Notes under the pieces: generated by a model | Seen by the model: only the letters and a program-made list of their open reading frames with translations | What the model was told of the DNA's origin: nothing | Database searches by the model: none | Program-made: the position numbers and the translations under genes | Shown here: in pieces, positions 50,107 to 59,455 of the stretch | Numbering within the stretch: position 1 is the stretch's first letter | Layout: each line of letters starts with the position of its first letter | Source: Escherichia sp. E4742 | Lineage (GTDB): Bacteria > Pseudomonadota > Gammaproteobacteria > Enterobacterales > Enterobacteriaceae | Direction of reading: 5' to 3' | Length of the DNA: 64,000 nucleotides | Assembly: GCF_005843885.1 (NCBI RefSeq) | Contig: NZ_CP040443.1 | Coordinates: 2,728,001 to 2,792,000, forward strand

Positions 50107-51270
50107 ATGCTGAGACATAACGTTCCTGTTCGGCGGGATCTTGACCAGATCGCCGCCGACAACGGTTTCGACTTTCATATCATCGACAATGAAATCTATT
50201 GGGATGAGAGTCGGGCTTACCGCTTTACCCTGCGCCAGATTGAAGAGCAGATCGAAAAGCCCACTGCGGAACTGCACCAGATGTGCCTCGATGTGGTGGA
50301 TCGCGCGGTTAAAGATGAACAGATCCTGACGCAACTGGCGATCCCGCCGTTGTACTGGGATGCGATCGCTGAAAGCTGGCGCGCGCGCGATCCTTCACTG
50401 TATGGTCGGATGGATTTTGCCTGGTGTGGTAATGCGCCGGTGAAGCTGCTGGAGTACAACGCCGATACGCCGACTTCGTTGTATGAGTCGGCATATTTCC
50501 AGTGGCTATGGCTGGAAGATGCCCGGCGCAGCGGTGTTATTCCGCGTGATGCCGATCAGTACAATGCCATTCAGGAACGCCTGATTTCGCGCTTTAGCGA
50601 GCTTTATAGCAGGGAGCCGTTTTATTTTTGCTGCTGTCAGGATACCGACGAAGACCGGACTACCGTGCTCTACTTGCAGGACTGCGCCCAGCAGGCAGGA
50701 CAGGAGTCGCGGTTTATCTACATTGAAGATCTTGGTTTGGGCGTCGGTGGCGTGCTGACCGATCTTGATGATAACGTCATCCAGCGTGCATTTAAGCTGT
50801 ATCCGCTGGAGTGGATGATGCGTGACGATAACGGTCCGCTGCTGCGCAAGCGCCGTGAGCAATGGGTGGAGCCGTTATGGAAAAGCATATTGAGTAATAA
50901 AGGGCTAATGCCGCTGCTTTGGCGCTTCTTTCCTGGTCATCCTAATCTTCTGGCGTCCTGGTTTGAGGGCGAAAAACCGCAGATCGCCGCTGGCGAAAGC
51001 TATGTGCGTAAACCGATCTACTCACGTGAAGGCGGCAACGTCACCATTTTCAACGGTCAGAATAATGTCGTTGACCACGCTGATGGTGATTACGCCGATG
51101 AACCGATGATCTACCAGGCGTTTCAACCGCTGCCGCGATTTGGCGATAGTTACACGCTGATTGGTAGCTGGATTGTCGATGATGAAGCGTGCGGTATGGG
51201 TATCCGCGAAGATAACACGCTGATCACTAAAGACACTTCGCGTTTTGTTCCGCACTACATTGCGGGTTAA
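50107..51270 (+). CDS. yjfC: YjfC, ATP-grasp ligase of the glutathionylspermidine-synthase type
   Basis: A 387-residue cytoplasmic protein similar in sequence to the C-terminal synthetase domain of Gss and to YgiC. Segments CGNAPVKLLEYNADTPTSLYESAYFQW and ESYVRKPIYSREGGNV look like the substrate and ATP-binding parts. It lacks the Gss amidase domain. The ATP-grasp family implies amide-bond formation, but the substrate is not established. The start at 50107 is two bases after yjfM, indicating translational coupling. Confidence 0.9.
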   Translation: MLRHNVPVRRDLDQIAADNGFDFHIIDNEIYWDESRAYRFTLRQIEEQIEKPTAELHQMCLDVVDRAVKDEQILTQLAIPPLYWDAIAESWRARDPSLYGRMDFAWCGNAPVKLLEYNADTPTSLYESAYFQWLWLEDARRSGVIPRDADQYNAIQERLISRFSELYSREPFYFCCCQDTDEDRTTVLYLQDCAQQAGQESRFIYIEDLGLGVGGVLTDLDDNVIQRAFKLYPLEWMMRDDNGPLLRKRREQWVEPLWKSILSNKGLMPLLWRFFPGHPNLLASWFEGEKPQIAAGESYVRKPIYSREGGNVTIFNGQNNVVDHADGDYADEPMIYQAFQPLPRFGDSYTLIGSWIVDDEACGMGIREDNTLITKDTSRFVPHYIAG

Positions 51271-51353
51271 GAATGTTTTAGCAATCTCTTTCTGTCAGGA
51301 ATCCGTGGCAGTGACCATACTAATGGTGACTGCCATTGATGGAGGGAGACACA

Positions 51354-52979
51354 GTGCACTGGCAAACTCACACTGTTTTTAATCAACCTATACCCTTAAA
51401 TAACAGCAATTTATACCTGTCTGATGGCGCGCTCTGCGAAGCGGTAACGCGCGAAGGCGCTGGCTGGGATAGCGATTTTCTCGCCAGTATTGGTCAGCAA
51501 CTCGGAACGGCAGAATCCCTTGAACTGGGGCGGCTGGCAAATGTGAATCCGCCTGAATTGTTGCGCTACGACGCACAGGGACGCCGTCTGGACGATGTGC
51601 GTTTTCACCCTGCCTGGCACCTGCTGATGCAGGCGTTATGTACCAATCGGGTGCACAATCTGGCCTGGGAAGAAGACGCTCGCTCTGGCGCATTTGTGGC
51701 GCGGGCGGCGCGTTTTATGTTACACGCGCAGGTTGAGGCCGGGTCGTTATGTCCGATAACCATGACCTTTGCCGCTACGCCATTGCTGTTACAGATGTTG
51801 CCAGCGCCGTTTAAGGACTGGACCACGCCGCTATTGAGCGATCGCTACGATTCCCACCTATTGCCCGGCGGGCAAAAACGCGGCTTGTTGATTGGCATGG
51901 GAATGACGGAAAAGCAGGGCGGCTCTGATGTTATGAGCAATACCACTCGCGCCGAACGTCTGGACGATGGGTCTTATCGGCTGGTGGGGCATAAATGGTT
52001 TTTCTCGGTGCCACAAAGCGACGCGCATCTGGTGCTGGCACAGACCTCGGGCGGTTTGTCCTGCTTTTTTGTGCCGCGATTTTTGCCTGACGGGCAACGC
52101 AACGCGATTCGCCTGGAGCGCCTGAAAGATAAGTTAGGTAATCGTTCCAATGCCAGTTGCGAAGTGGAGTTTCAGGATGCCATTGGCTGGTTGTTGGGTC
52201 AGGAAGGGGAAGGGATTCGCCTGATCCTGAAAATGGGCGGGATGACGCGTTTTGATTGTGCTCTGGGTAGCCATGCCATGATGCGCCGTGCGTTCTCGCT
52301 GGCGATATATCACGCTCATCAACGCCATGTATTTGGTAATCCGTTAATCGAACAGCCCCTTATGCGTCATGTCTTAAGTCGCATGGCGCTTCAGCTTGAA
52401 GGGCAAACAGCGTTGTTGTTTCGTCTTGCACGAGCGTGGGATCGGCGTGCCGATGCCAAAGAAGCCCTGTGGGCGCGCTTATTTACGCCTGCGGCGAAAT
52501 TTGTTACCTGCAAACGTGGCATTCCGTTTGTGGCTGAAGCGATGGAGGTACTGGGCGGTATTGGCTATTGCGAAGAGAGCGAACTACCGCGACTTTATCG
52601 GGAGATGCCAGTGAACAGCATCTGGGAAGGCTCTGGCAATATTATGTGTCTGGATGTGCTGCGCGTTCTTAATAAGCAAGCGGGCGTATACGACTTGCTG
52701 TCGGAAGCGTTTATGGAAGTGAAAGGGCAAGATCGTTATTTCGATCGCGCGGTTCGTCGTTTACAGCAGCAGCTGCGTAAGCCAGCTGAAGAACTGGGGC
52801 GAGAGATTACTCATCAGCTATTCCTGCTGGGCTGCGGCGCGCAAATGTTGAAATATGCTTCTCCGCCAATGGCGCAGGCGTGGTGTCAGGTGATGTTAAA
52901 TACGCGCGGTGGCGTGCGGTTGTCAGAGCAGATCCAGAATGATTTATTGCTGCGGGCGACGGGGGGAGTGTGTTTGTAA
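51354..52979 (+). CDS. aidB: AidB, adaptive-response flavoprotein
   Basis: A 541-residue FAD protein of the acyl-CoA dehydrogenase superfamily, induced by Ada and sigma-S during alkylation stress and able to bind DNA. Visible are MTEKQGGSDVMSNTTRAE (flavin-binding region) and WEGSGNIMCLDVLR (FAD-proximal), followed by the C-terminal DNA-binding domain. It starts with GTG at 51354, nine or so bases after GGAGGGAG. The preceding 83-base gap from yjfC suggests its own promoter. No truncation. Confidence 0.96.
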   Translation: MHWQTHTVFNQPIPLNNSNLYLSDGALCEAVTREGAGWDSDFLASIGQQLGTAESLELGRLANVNPPELLRYDAQGRRLDDVRFHPAWHLLMQALCTNRVHNLAWEEDARSGAFVARAARFMLHAQVEAGSLCPITMTFAATPLLLQMLPAPFKDWTTPLLSDRYDSHLLPGGQKRGLLIGMGMTEKQGGSDVMSNTTRAERLDDGSYRLVGHKWFFSVPQSDAHLVLAQTSGGLSCFFVPRFLPDGQRNAIRLERLKDKLGNRSNASCEVEFQDAIGWLLGQEGEGIRLILKMGGMTRFDCALGSHAMMRRAFSLAIYHAHQRHVFGNPLIEQPLMRHVLSRMALQLEGQTALLFRLARAWDRRADAKEALWARLFTPAAKFVTCKRGIPFVAEAMEVLGGIGYCEESELPRLYREMPVNSIWEGSGNIMCLDVLRVLNKQAGVYDLLSEAFMEVKGQDRYFDRAVRRLQQQLRKPAEELGREITHQLFLLGCGAQMLKYASPPMAQAWCQVMLNTRGGVRLSEQIQNDLLLRATGGVCL

Positions 52980-53036
52980 GCGTATACGACGGATGCGACG
53001 CTGGTTTCGATTAACTAAATGAAATATGTGAAAATT

Positions 53037-53071
53037 GTAGGCCGGACAAGGCGCTCGCGCCGTATCCGGCA
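53037..53071. repeat. Single REP unit between aidB and yjfN
   Basis: GTAGGCCGGACAAGGCGCTC...CGTATCCGGC (abridged) is one REP with an imperfect central palindrome. It separates the convergent aidB and yjfN 3' ends. Confidence 0.88.
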
Positions 53072-53095
53072 TTGTTCATTTGCTGTAGATGACAC

Positions 53096-53371
53096 TCACG
53101 CATACAGTATCGCCTGTACACGCCAGTTATCAGGCTGTTGGTCTTCGTACATGGTAATAATGCGGTACCATGACGCACCTTGTTCATCGGCCTTTAACGC
53201 CACGATACGTTCCACGTCCTGCGGATCCCCTGAAATATTGCTAACCGAGATCTGACCTATTTCATTCAGGCCCGTCACGCAGTCAGCACTGGCGAATTCT
53301 GCAGACTGTGCCGTGGCGCTCGCAGGGCAAGTCACTAATTGCAGCGAGGGTGAGGCAAGTAATTGTTTCAT
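53096..53371 (-). CDS. yjfN: YjfN, small DUF1471 (YhcN-family) protein
   Basis: A 91-residue protein starting MKQLLASPSLQLVTCPASATA, with a weak signal-like N-terminus, and ending in the DUF1471 pattern GASWYRIITMYEDQQ...VQAILYA. Such proteins are small, mostly periplasmic and stress-linked. The downstream ATG at 53371 is chosen to match the known E. coli protein; nine more codons are open upstream. E. coli YjfN has been linked to DegP activation. It shares its family with bsmA and yjfY in this window. Confidence 0.85.
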   Translation of the reverse strand: MKQLLASPSLQLVTCPASATAQSAEFASADCVTGLNEIGQISVSNISGDPQDVERIVALKADEQGASWYRIITMYEDQQPDNWRVQAILYA

Positions 53372-53530
53372 CGTCAGCTCCATTTTTCGTTTCCCCACAT
53401 GTTGCAGGGCATTCCATCGCGGTAATAAACGCCCGAGCTTCCCGCCGGTAATTTATTGTGCACAGGTAAACGCATAGGGACGCAAAGCAATGTAAAGCTG
53501 GCTGTATAAGTTGTCTGATTTATTTACGGT

Positions 53531-53727
53531 ATATACTCGTCATACTTCAAGTTGCATGTGCTGCGTCTGCGTTCACTCACCCCTGTCACTTACTTATGTA
53601 AGCTCCTGGGGATTCACTCGCTTGTCGCGTTACTCGGCCTGAGGCCTCGCCCTTTCAGGGCCAACGCAAGCGTTGTTCAAAACGCCCCTGCCGTTTTGTC
53701 CTGCAACTCGAATTATTTAGAGTATAA
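53531..53727. repeat. Long-form ERIC element overlapping the bsmA 3' end
   Basis: The element begins ATATACTCGTCATACTTCAA and ends CTGCAACTCGAATTATTTAG plus AGTATA. Its core includes CTTACTTATGTAAGCTCCTG, an ERIC hallmark. It is about 197 bases, some 70 longer than the usual 127. The extra stretch (about 53632-53698) contains AACGCAAGCGTT. The right end covers the last codons of bsmA. The remaining gap between yjfN and the ERIC (53372-53530) has no gene. Confidence 0.92.
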
Positions 53728-54042
53728 AATGGCTTGTGAATACCACTGTCCTGTCACGATGGTTTCATCCACCATTACGACAACGTAATAATCAGCTTTT
53801 GCAGCGACAGCTTTCGCTCTGATTTCTGCTAATGCGTCATCCGGAGAGCCCCGTACCATCGTGCTTACGCTACCTATTCGCTGTAACCCTTGTGTCTGGT
53901 CGCGGCGAATCTCTTGCGGATGGTCCGTTACTGGCGGTGCTGGCTGTGGCGTACCTTGCAGTGCGCTACAGGCGCTTAGCATCAACACCAATAATAAACT
54001 GGCAAACCGATAAATAACGCTATTACGTTTCCTGCTAACCAT
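53713..54042 (-). CDS. bsmA: BsmA (YjfO), biofilm-stress lipoprotein (DUF1471)
   Basis: A 109-residue lipoprotein: basic MVSRKRNSVIYR, hydrophobic core and lipobox LSAC (cysteine at residue 25), then DUF1471 with AKADYYVVVMVDETI and a final SQAILYSK. It has been linked to peroxide and acid stress in biofilms. The last codons and stop lie in the ERIC element, so its natural 3' end has been taken over by the repeat. It is convergent with no gene and 181 bases from yjfP. Confidence 0.92.
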   Translation of the reverse strand: MVSRKRNSVIYRFASLLLVLMLSACSALQGTPQPAPPVTDHPQEIRRDQTQGLQRIGSVSTMVRGSPDDALAEIRAKAVAAKADYYVVVMVDETIVTGQWYSQAILYSK

Positions 54043-54223
54043 AGTGTAGTGCCTTATTTATTTAACTTGAGGGGAATGTTCCCGAATTGTTACCTGGTAC
54101 GCGATTTTCGAATGAAAACGTTGTGAAAGCGTAATCCACATCTCAACATTATGAACTAATACGGTCAGCAGAAACTTGTGCTAAGGATTTCTTCATGTCA
54201 TACCAGACTCAAAGGAGAAAAAG

Positions 54224-54973
54224 ATGATTGAATTAGAATCACGCGTGCTGGCTGATATTCCCGTTCTTCACGCTTATCCCGTAGGGCAAAAAGAAATCCC
54301 GTTACCGTGTGTGATTTTTTATCACGGATTTACTTCATCCAGCCTGGTTTATAGCTATTTTGCCGTCGCGCTGGCGCAGGCTGGTTTCCGGGTGATCATG
54401 CCGGATGCGCCCAATCACGGTAGCCGTTTTAGTGGCGACGCAGCGCGGCGTTTAAATCAATTCTGGCAAATCTTGCTACAAAGTATGCAGGAATTCACTA
54501 CTTTACGTGCGGCCATAGCCGAAGAAAACTGGTTGCTTGATGAACGCCTGGCGGTTGGTGGCGCGTCAATGGGCGCAATGACCGCGCTGGGGATTACTGC
54601 TCGCCACCCCACGGTGAAATGTACCGCCAGCATGATGGGGTCTGGCTATTTCACATCGCTTGCCTGTTCACTGTTTCCACCGTTGAAGTCTGAAACGCCA
54701 GCACAGCAAAACGAATTTAATAACATTATTGCTCCACTTGCAGAGTGGGAAGCGACAAACCACCTGGACGAACTGGGAAGCAGGCCACTGCTGTTGTGGC
54801 ATGGCCTTGACGATGATGTTGTGCCTGCCGAGGAATCACTACGTTTGCAGCAGGCATTAAGAGAAACGGGACGAGATAAACAGTTAACCTGTTCATGGCA
54901 GCCTGGCGTGCGCCACCGTATTACACCCGAGGCGTTAGATGCTGCAGTGACGTTTTTCCACCAGCATCTTTAA
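54224..54973 (+). CDS. yjfP: YjfP, alpha/beta-hydrolase carboxylesterase
   Basis: A 249-residue cytoplasmic serine hydrolase with the nucleophile elbow GGASMGAM (GxSxG). The oxyanion region is YHGFTSS, and DDDVVPAE with a late [10 protein letters not shown] histidine completes the triad. Reported as an esterase on short acyl esters. AAAGGAG precedes the ATG. The stop overlaps the ulaR stop by four bases on the opposite strand. Its place beside ula is probably chance. Confidence 0.93.
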
Positions 54974-55725
54974 ACCCGCAGAATGCTGACCCCTTGCGCT
55001 TCCAGCTGTTGCAGGATCTCTGGGTTAGCATTTTTGCCGGTGATCAGCATATCGATTTGATCGGCGCGGCTAAAAAGCATTCCCGCGCGTTCGCCAATCT
55101 TACTGCTATCGACCAATACCACCAGTTTCCCTACCACGCTCAACATCTTCTGTTCTGCCATTGCTGTCAGCATATCGGTTTTATATAACCCTTCTGCGGT
55201 CAGCCCTTTGCCGCTGGTAAACATCCAGTGCCCGGCATAGAGACTGTTTTCGCTGCCCTGTGGGCTTAAGGTGATGGACTGACTTTTGTTGTACTGCCCG
55301 CCCATGATGATCACGCTGTCATGTTCCTGATCGATCAGATAGTTTGCCAGCGGGAGATAATTAGTGATGATTTGCACCGGTTTGCCACACATTTCCCGGC
55401 CGAGCAGAAACGCGGTAGAGCCGCAGTTGATGACTACACTTTCGCCCGGATTAACCAACTGCGAGGCCGCTTTAGCGATACGTACTTTTTCATCGTGATT
55501 CTGCGCCTGATGCAGATTCATCGGCGTCCATCGCGGGCGCTGCTGGGTAATCGCTTCGGCGCCGTTGCGCACTTTCTTCAGTTTGCCGCTTTCGTCGAGT
55601 TTATTGATATCGCGTCGCGCAGTGGCAGGCGAAATTCCCAGACGCTCAACGACTTTCTCCACGGTCACAAAGCCCAATTGTGCGAGCATTTCCAGGAGGA
55701 TTTGATGTCTTTGTGCTTCAGTCAT
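54970..55725 (-). CDS. ulaR: UlaR, DeoR-family repressor of the ula regulon
   Basis: A 251-residue repressor that controls ulaG and ulaABCDEF and responds to L-ascorbate-6-phosphate. The N-terminal helix-turn-helix is [41 protein letters not shown] (residues 1-41, shown in two pieces here: [11 protein letters not shown] and SPATARRDI). The C-terminal sugar-phosphate sensor has [12 protein letters not shown] and [10 protein letters not shown]. It lies 107 bases after ulaG on the same strand. Confidence 0.95.
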
Positions 55726-55832
55726 GAGCTATTCCGATAAAATTTGATTTTTTTAGATGATATTTGAAATAGCCAGGAAATACTACGCCGGATAGCGCGA
55801 ACAGATCCACGCTACCCGGTATAAACGACAGA

Positions 55833-56896
55833 TTACAGGAACGATTTGAACGGCAGATCCGGTTCAATGGTGAAGCAATCGTCAAAACCACGTGGATAGT
55901 GATACTCGAAGTTATCTTTATCCAACGGCCAGGTAAACTTGCCACCGACCTGCCAGATAAACGGCTTAAAGCCATACTTCAGACGATCTTTTTTCATCTC
56001 CCACAGTACGCGGATTTCCTGCGGATCGGCCTGGAAGTTTGACCAGATATCATGGTGGAACGGGATAACTACTTTCGCATTCAACGCTTCGCCCATACGC
56101 AGCATATCGGCGCTGGTCATTTTGTCGGTAATACCGCGTGGGTTCTCACCGTACGATCCTAACGCCACGTCGATCTGATGCTCGTTGCCATGTTTTGCAT
56201 AGTAGTTAGAGTAGTGGGAACGCCGCTGTGATACAGAGAACCGCCCGGTGTTTTGAACAGATAGTTTACTGCGCGATCGTCCATGCCGTCTGGCAGCACT
56301 CCAGCCGCTTTTTGATCCGCTGGTAGGGTGATCAGTGCAGTACGGTCGAACGCGTCAAGGGCATGAATTTCAATGTCTTTCACTTTTACCACATCGCCTG
56401 GTTTGACCACGATGCAGCGCTCTTTCGGTACTCCCCAGCCAATCCATAAATCCACGCAGGTTTTCGGTCCGATAAACGGTACGTCATCAGCACAGTTCTG
56501 CATCACGGCAGCAGCGACGTTGACGTCGATATGATCGTTGTGATCGTGAGTTGCCAGTACCGCGTCGATCTGGCGAATCGCAAACGGATCAAGAACAAAC
56601 GGGGTGGTACGCAGGTTTGGCTGCAGTTTTTTCACGCCCGCCATGCGCTGCATCTGGTGACCCTGTTTCATCAGCGGGTTACCGTGACTTTGTTTGCCAG
56701 TACCGCACCAGAAATCAACGCAAACGTTGGTACCACCTTCCGATTTCAGCCAGATCCCAGTACAACCGAGCCACCACATCGCGAATGTACCAGGAGCTAC
56801 CTGCTCTTGTTCAATTTCTTCATTCAGCCAGCTACCCCACTCCGGGAAAGTGCTCAGGATCCAGGATTCACGGGTGATACTTTTCACTTTACTCAT
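55833..56896 (-). pseudogene. ulaG: ulaG, L-ascorbate-6-phosphate lactonase, frameshifted
   Basis: This is ulaG with a one-base deletion. The first frame (56896 down to 56159) reads [12 protein letters not shown] through the metal motif THDHNDH and then HSG at residues 223-225, after which it runs [11 protein letters not shown] to a stop about 20 residues on. The second frame (to 55833) resumes the normal sequence: [25 protein letters not shown] and the normal C-terminus DLPFKSFL. The total of 1064 bases is one short of the 354-codon gene plus stop. The missing base is in the Asp codon of HSGDSH, at 56220/56221. The C-terminal third, with further metal-site residues, is lost. Confidence 0.93.
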
Positions 56897-57249
56897 CGCC
56901 ATTTACCTTCATGATGTTCAATTTGAATCAATATGTGATTGGTTTTGATTAATCCTGACATTATTTTTTCAGGAAGGCAATGACCGTTTTTTGACTTTTT
57001 GCCAGGGAAGTTGTTGTGGATTTTGAGTATGGAAAGATTTAATGGAATGTGTAATTCATTTAACTGAATGAATTTAAATGAATAATTGTTTCTTTGCATG
57101 AATCCCACTCTATCAATGTGGAATTATTTGCGTGCCGCGTCACATTTAATCATAAATAATCTTGTTGTGATTACTTTTGAAAATTAGAGTGAATGCACAA
57201 CATTCCGGGTGTGCGGAATACCCGGTTACCTCTTCTTCAGGAGATCGTT
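56897..57249. promoter_or_regulatory. Divergent ulaG/ulaA control region
   Basis: A 353-base AT-rich gap with promoters for both directions. ATTCATT-N6-AATGAAT (57054-57073) is a perfect 7-bp inverted repeat, and AATGAAT recurs at 57077-57083, making a candidate UlaR operator. TGTGA/TCACA half sites at 56934, 57140 and 57166 are possible CRP contacts. UlaR, CRP and IHF control of this region is known in E. coli; the placement here is inference. Confidence 0.65.
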
Positions 57250-58647
57250 ATGGAGATCCTCTACAACATCTTTACCGTGTTTTTTAACCAGGTCATGACC
57301 AATGCCCCGTTGTTGCTGGGTATTGTGACCTGCCTGGGTTACATCCTACTGCGCAAAAGTGTCAGCGTTATTATTAAAGGTACGATTAAAACCATAATTG
57401 GTTTCATGTTGTTGCAGGCAGGGTCCGGCATCCTGACCAGCACCTTCAAACCGGTGGTGGCGAAAATGTCGGAAGTCTACGGTATCAACGGTGCGATTTC
57501 AGATACTTACGCTTCGATGATGGCCACTATCGAGCGCATGGGCGATGCCTATAGCTGGGTAGGGTACGCGGTGCTGCTGGCACTGGCGCTGAACATTTGT
57601 TACGTGCTGCTGCGTCGTATTACCGGTATTCGCACCATCATGCTGACCGGCCACATTATGTTTCAGCAGGCGGGGCTGATTGCCGTCACGCTGTTCATCT
57701 TTGGCTACTCCATGTGGACCACCATTATCTGCACGGCGATTCTGGTTTCGCTCTACTGGGGCATTACCTCCAACATGATGTACAAGCCGACTCAGGAAGT
57801 GACGGATGGCTGCGGTTTCTCCATCGGTCACCAGCAGCAGTTTGCATCATGGATTGCTTATAAAGTCGCGCCGTTCCTGGGCAAAAAAGAGGAGAGCGTT
57901 GAAGACCTCAAACTGCCTGGCTGGCTGAACATTTTCCACGACAACATCGTCTCCACGGCGATTGTCATGACCATCTTCTTTGGCGCCATTCTGCTCTCCT
58001 TCGGTATCGACACCGTGCAGGCGATGGCAGGCAAAGTGCACTGGACGGTCTACATCCTGCAAACCGGTTTCTCCTTTGCTGTGGCGATCTTCATCATCAC
58101 TCAGGGCGTGCGCATGTTTGTGGCGGAACTCTCTGAAGCATTTAACGGTATCTCCCAGCGTCTGATCCCAGGTGCGGTTCTGGCGATTGACTGTGCGGCT
58201 ATCTATAGCTTCGCGCCGAACGCCGTGGTCTGGGGCTTTATGTGGGGCACTATCGGTCAGCTGATTGCGGTTGGTATCCTGGTCGCCTGCGGTTCCTCGA
58301 TCCTGATTATTCCGGGCTTTATCCCAATGTTCTTCTCCAACGCCACTATCGGCGTGTTCGCTAACCACTTCGGCGGCTGGCGTGCGGCGCTGAAGATTTG
58401 TCTGGTGATGGGGATGATCGAAATCTTTGGCTGTGTTTGGGCGGTGAAACTCACCGGCATGAGTGCCTGGATGGGTATGGCGGACTGGTCGATTCTGGCA
58501 CCGCCGATGATGCAGGGCTTCTTCTCCATCGGTATCGCCTTTATGGCTGTCATCATTGTAATTGCACTGGCTTATATGTTCTTCGCTGGCCGCGCGCTGC
58601 GCGCAGAAGAAGATGCAGAAAAACAACTGGCAGAACAGTCTGCTTAA
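57250..58647 (+). CDS. ulaA: UlaA, L-ascorbate PTS permease (EIIC)
   Basis: A 465-residue inner-membrane EIIC of the ascorbate-galactitol PTS superfamily, which moves L-ascorbate and phosphorylates it during entry. It has about 11 helices. The start MEILYNIFTVFFNQVMTNAPLLL at 57250 has GGAGATCG before it; the 19-residue extension has no support. It leads the ulaABCDEF operon with ulaB 15 bases downstream. Confidence 0.96.
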   Translation: MEILYNIFTVFFNQVMTNAPLLLGIVTCLGYILLRKSVSVIIKGTIKTIIGFMLLQAGSGILTSTFKPVVAKMSEVYGINGAISDTYASMMATIERMGDAYSWVGYAVLLALALNICYVLLRRITGIRTIMLTGHIMFQQAGLIAVTLFIFGYSMWTTIICTAILVSLYWGITSNMMYKPTQEVTDGCGFSIGHQQQFASWIAYKVAPFLGKKEESVEDLKLPGWLNIFHDNIVSTAIVMTIFFGAILLSFGIDTVQAMAGKVHWTVYILQTGFSFAVAIFIITQGVRMFVAELSEAFNGISQRLIPGAVLAIDCAAIYSFAPNAVVWGFMWGTIGQLIAVGILVACGSSILIIPGFIPMFFSNATIGVFANHFGGWRAALKICLVMGMIEIFGCVWAVKLTGMSAWMGMADWSILAPPMMQGFFSIGIAFMAVIIVIALAYMFFAGRALRAEEDAEKQLAEQSA

Positions 58648-58662
58648 TAAGGAGTTTTGATT

Positions 58663-58968
58663 ATGACCGTACGTATTCTGGCTGTGTGTGGCAACGGACA
58701 AGGCAGTTCCATGATCATGAAGATGAAAGTGGACCAGTTTTTAACCCAATCAAACATTGACCACACGGTAAACAGCTGCGCGGTTGGCGAATACAAAAGC
58801 GAGTTGAGCGGCGCGGATATCATCATCGCTTCTACCCATATCGCGGGCGAAATCACCGTGACCGGCAACAAATACGTGGTTGGCGTGCGCAACATGCTCT
58901 CTCCGGCTGACTTTGGCCCGAAACTGCTGGAAGTGATTAAAGAACATTTCCCGCAGGACGTGAAGTAA
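58663..58968 (+). CDS. ulaB: UlaB, L-ascorbate PTS EIIB
   Basis: A 101-residue cytoplasmic EIIB domain protein with the phosphocysteine loop [12 protein letters not shown] (cysteine at residue 9). It takes phosphate from UlaC and gives it to the sugar at UlaA. AAGGAG lies before the ATG at 58663. Confidence 0.96.
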
Positions 58969-58977
58969 GGACGCGCT

Positions 58978-59442
58978 ATGAAATTACGTGATTCGCTGGC
59001 GGAAAATAAATCTATCCGTCTGCAGGCTGAAGCTGAAACCTGGCAGGACGCGGTAAAAATCGGCGTTGATCTGCTGGTGGCGGCGGACGTTGTCGAGCCG
59101 CGTTACTACCAGGCGATTCTGGATGCGGTTGAACAGCACGGCCCGTACTTTGTACTCGCGCCAGGCCTGGCAATGCCGCACGGTCGCCCGGAAGAGGGCG
59201 TTAAGAAAACCGGTTTTGCGCTGGTGACGCTGAAAAAGCCGCTGGAGTTCAACCACGAAGATAACGATCCGGTGGATATCCTCATCACCATGGCGGCGGT
59301 CGATGCCAACACTCACCAGGAAGTGGGCATCATGCAGATCGTCAACCTGTTTGAAGATGAAGAGAATTTCGACCGTTTACGCGCCTGCCGTACCGAGCAG
59401 GAAGTACTGGATCTCATTGACCGCACCAACGCGGCAGCTTAA
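58978..59442 (+). CDS. ulaC: UlaC, L-ascorbate PTS EIIA
   Basis: A 154-residue EIIA of the mannitol/fructose type. The phosphohistidine lies in LAPGLAMPHGRPEEG (about residue 68). It accepts phosphate from HPr and passes it to UlaB. It is nine bases after ulaB, part of one operon. Confidence 0.96.
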   Translation: MKLRDSLAENKSIRLQAEAETWQDAVKIGVDLLVAADVVEPRYYQAILDAVEQHGPYFVLAPGLAMPHGRPEEGVKKTGFALVTLKKPLEFNHEDNDPVDILITMAAVDANTHQEVGIMQIVNLFEDEENFDRLRACRTEQEVLDLIDRTNAAA

Positions 59443-59455
59443 GAAGGAATTGAAC

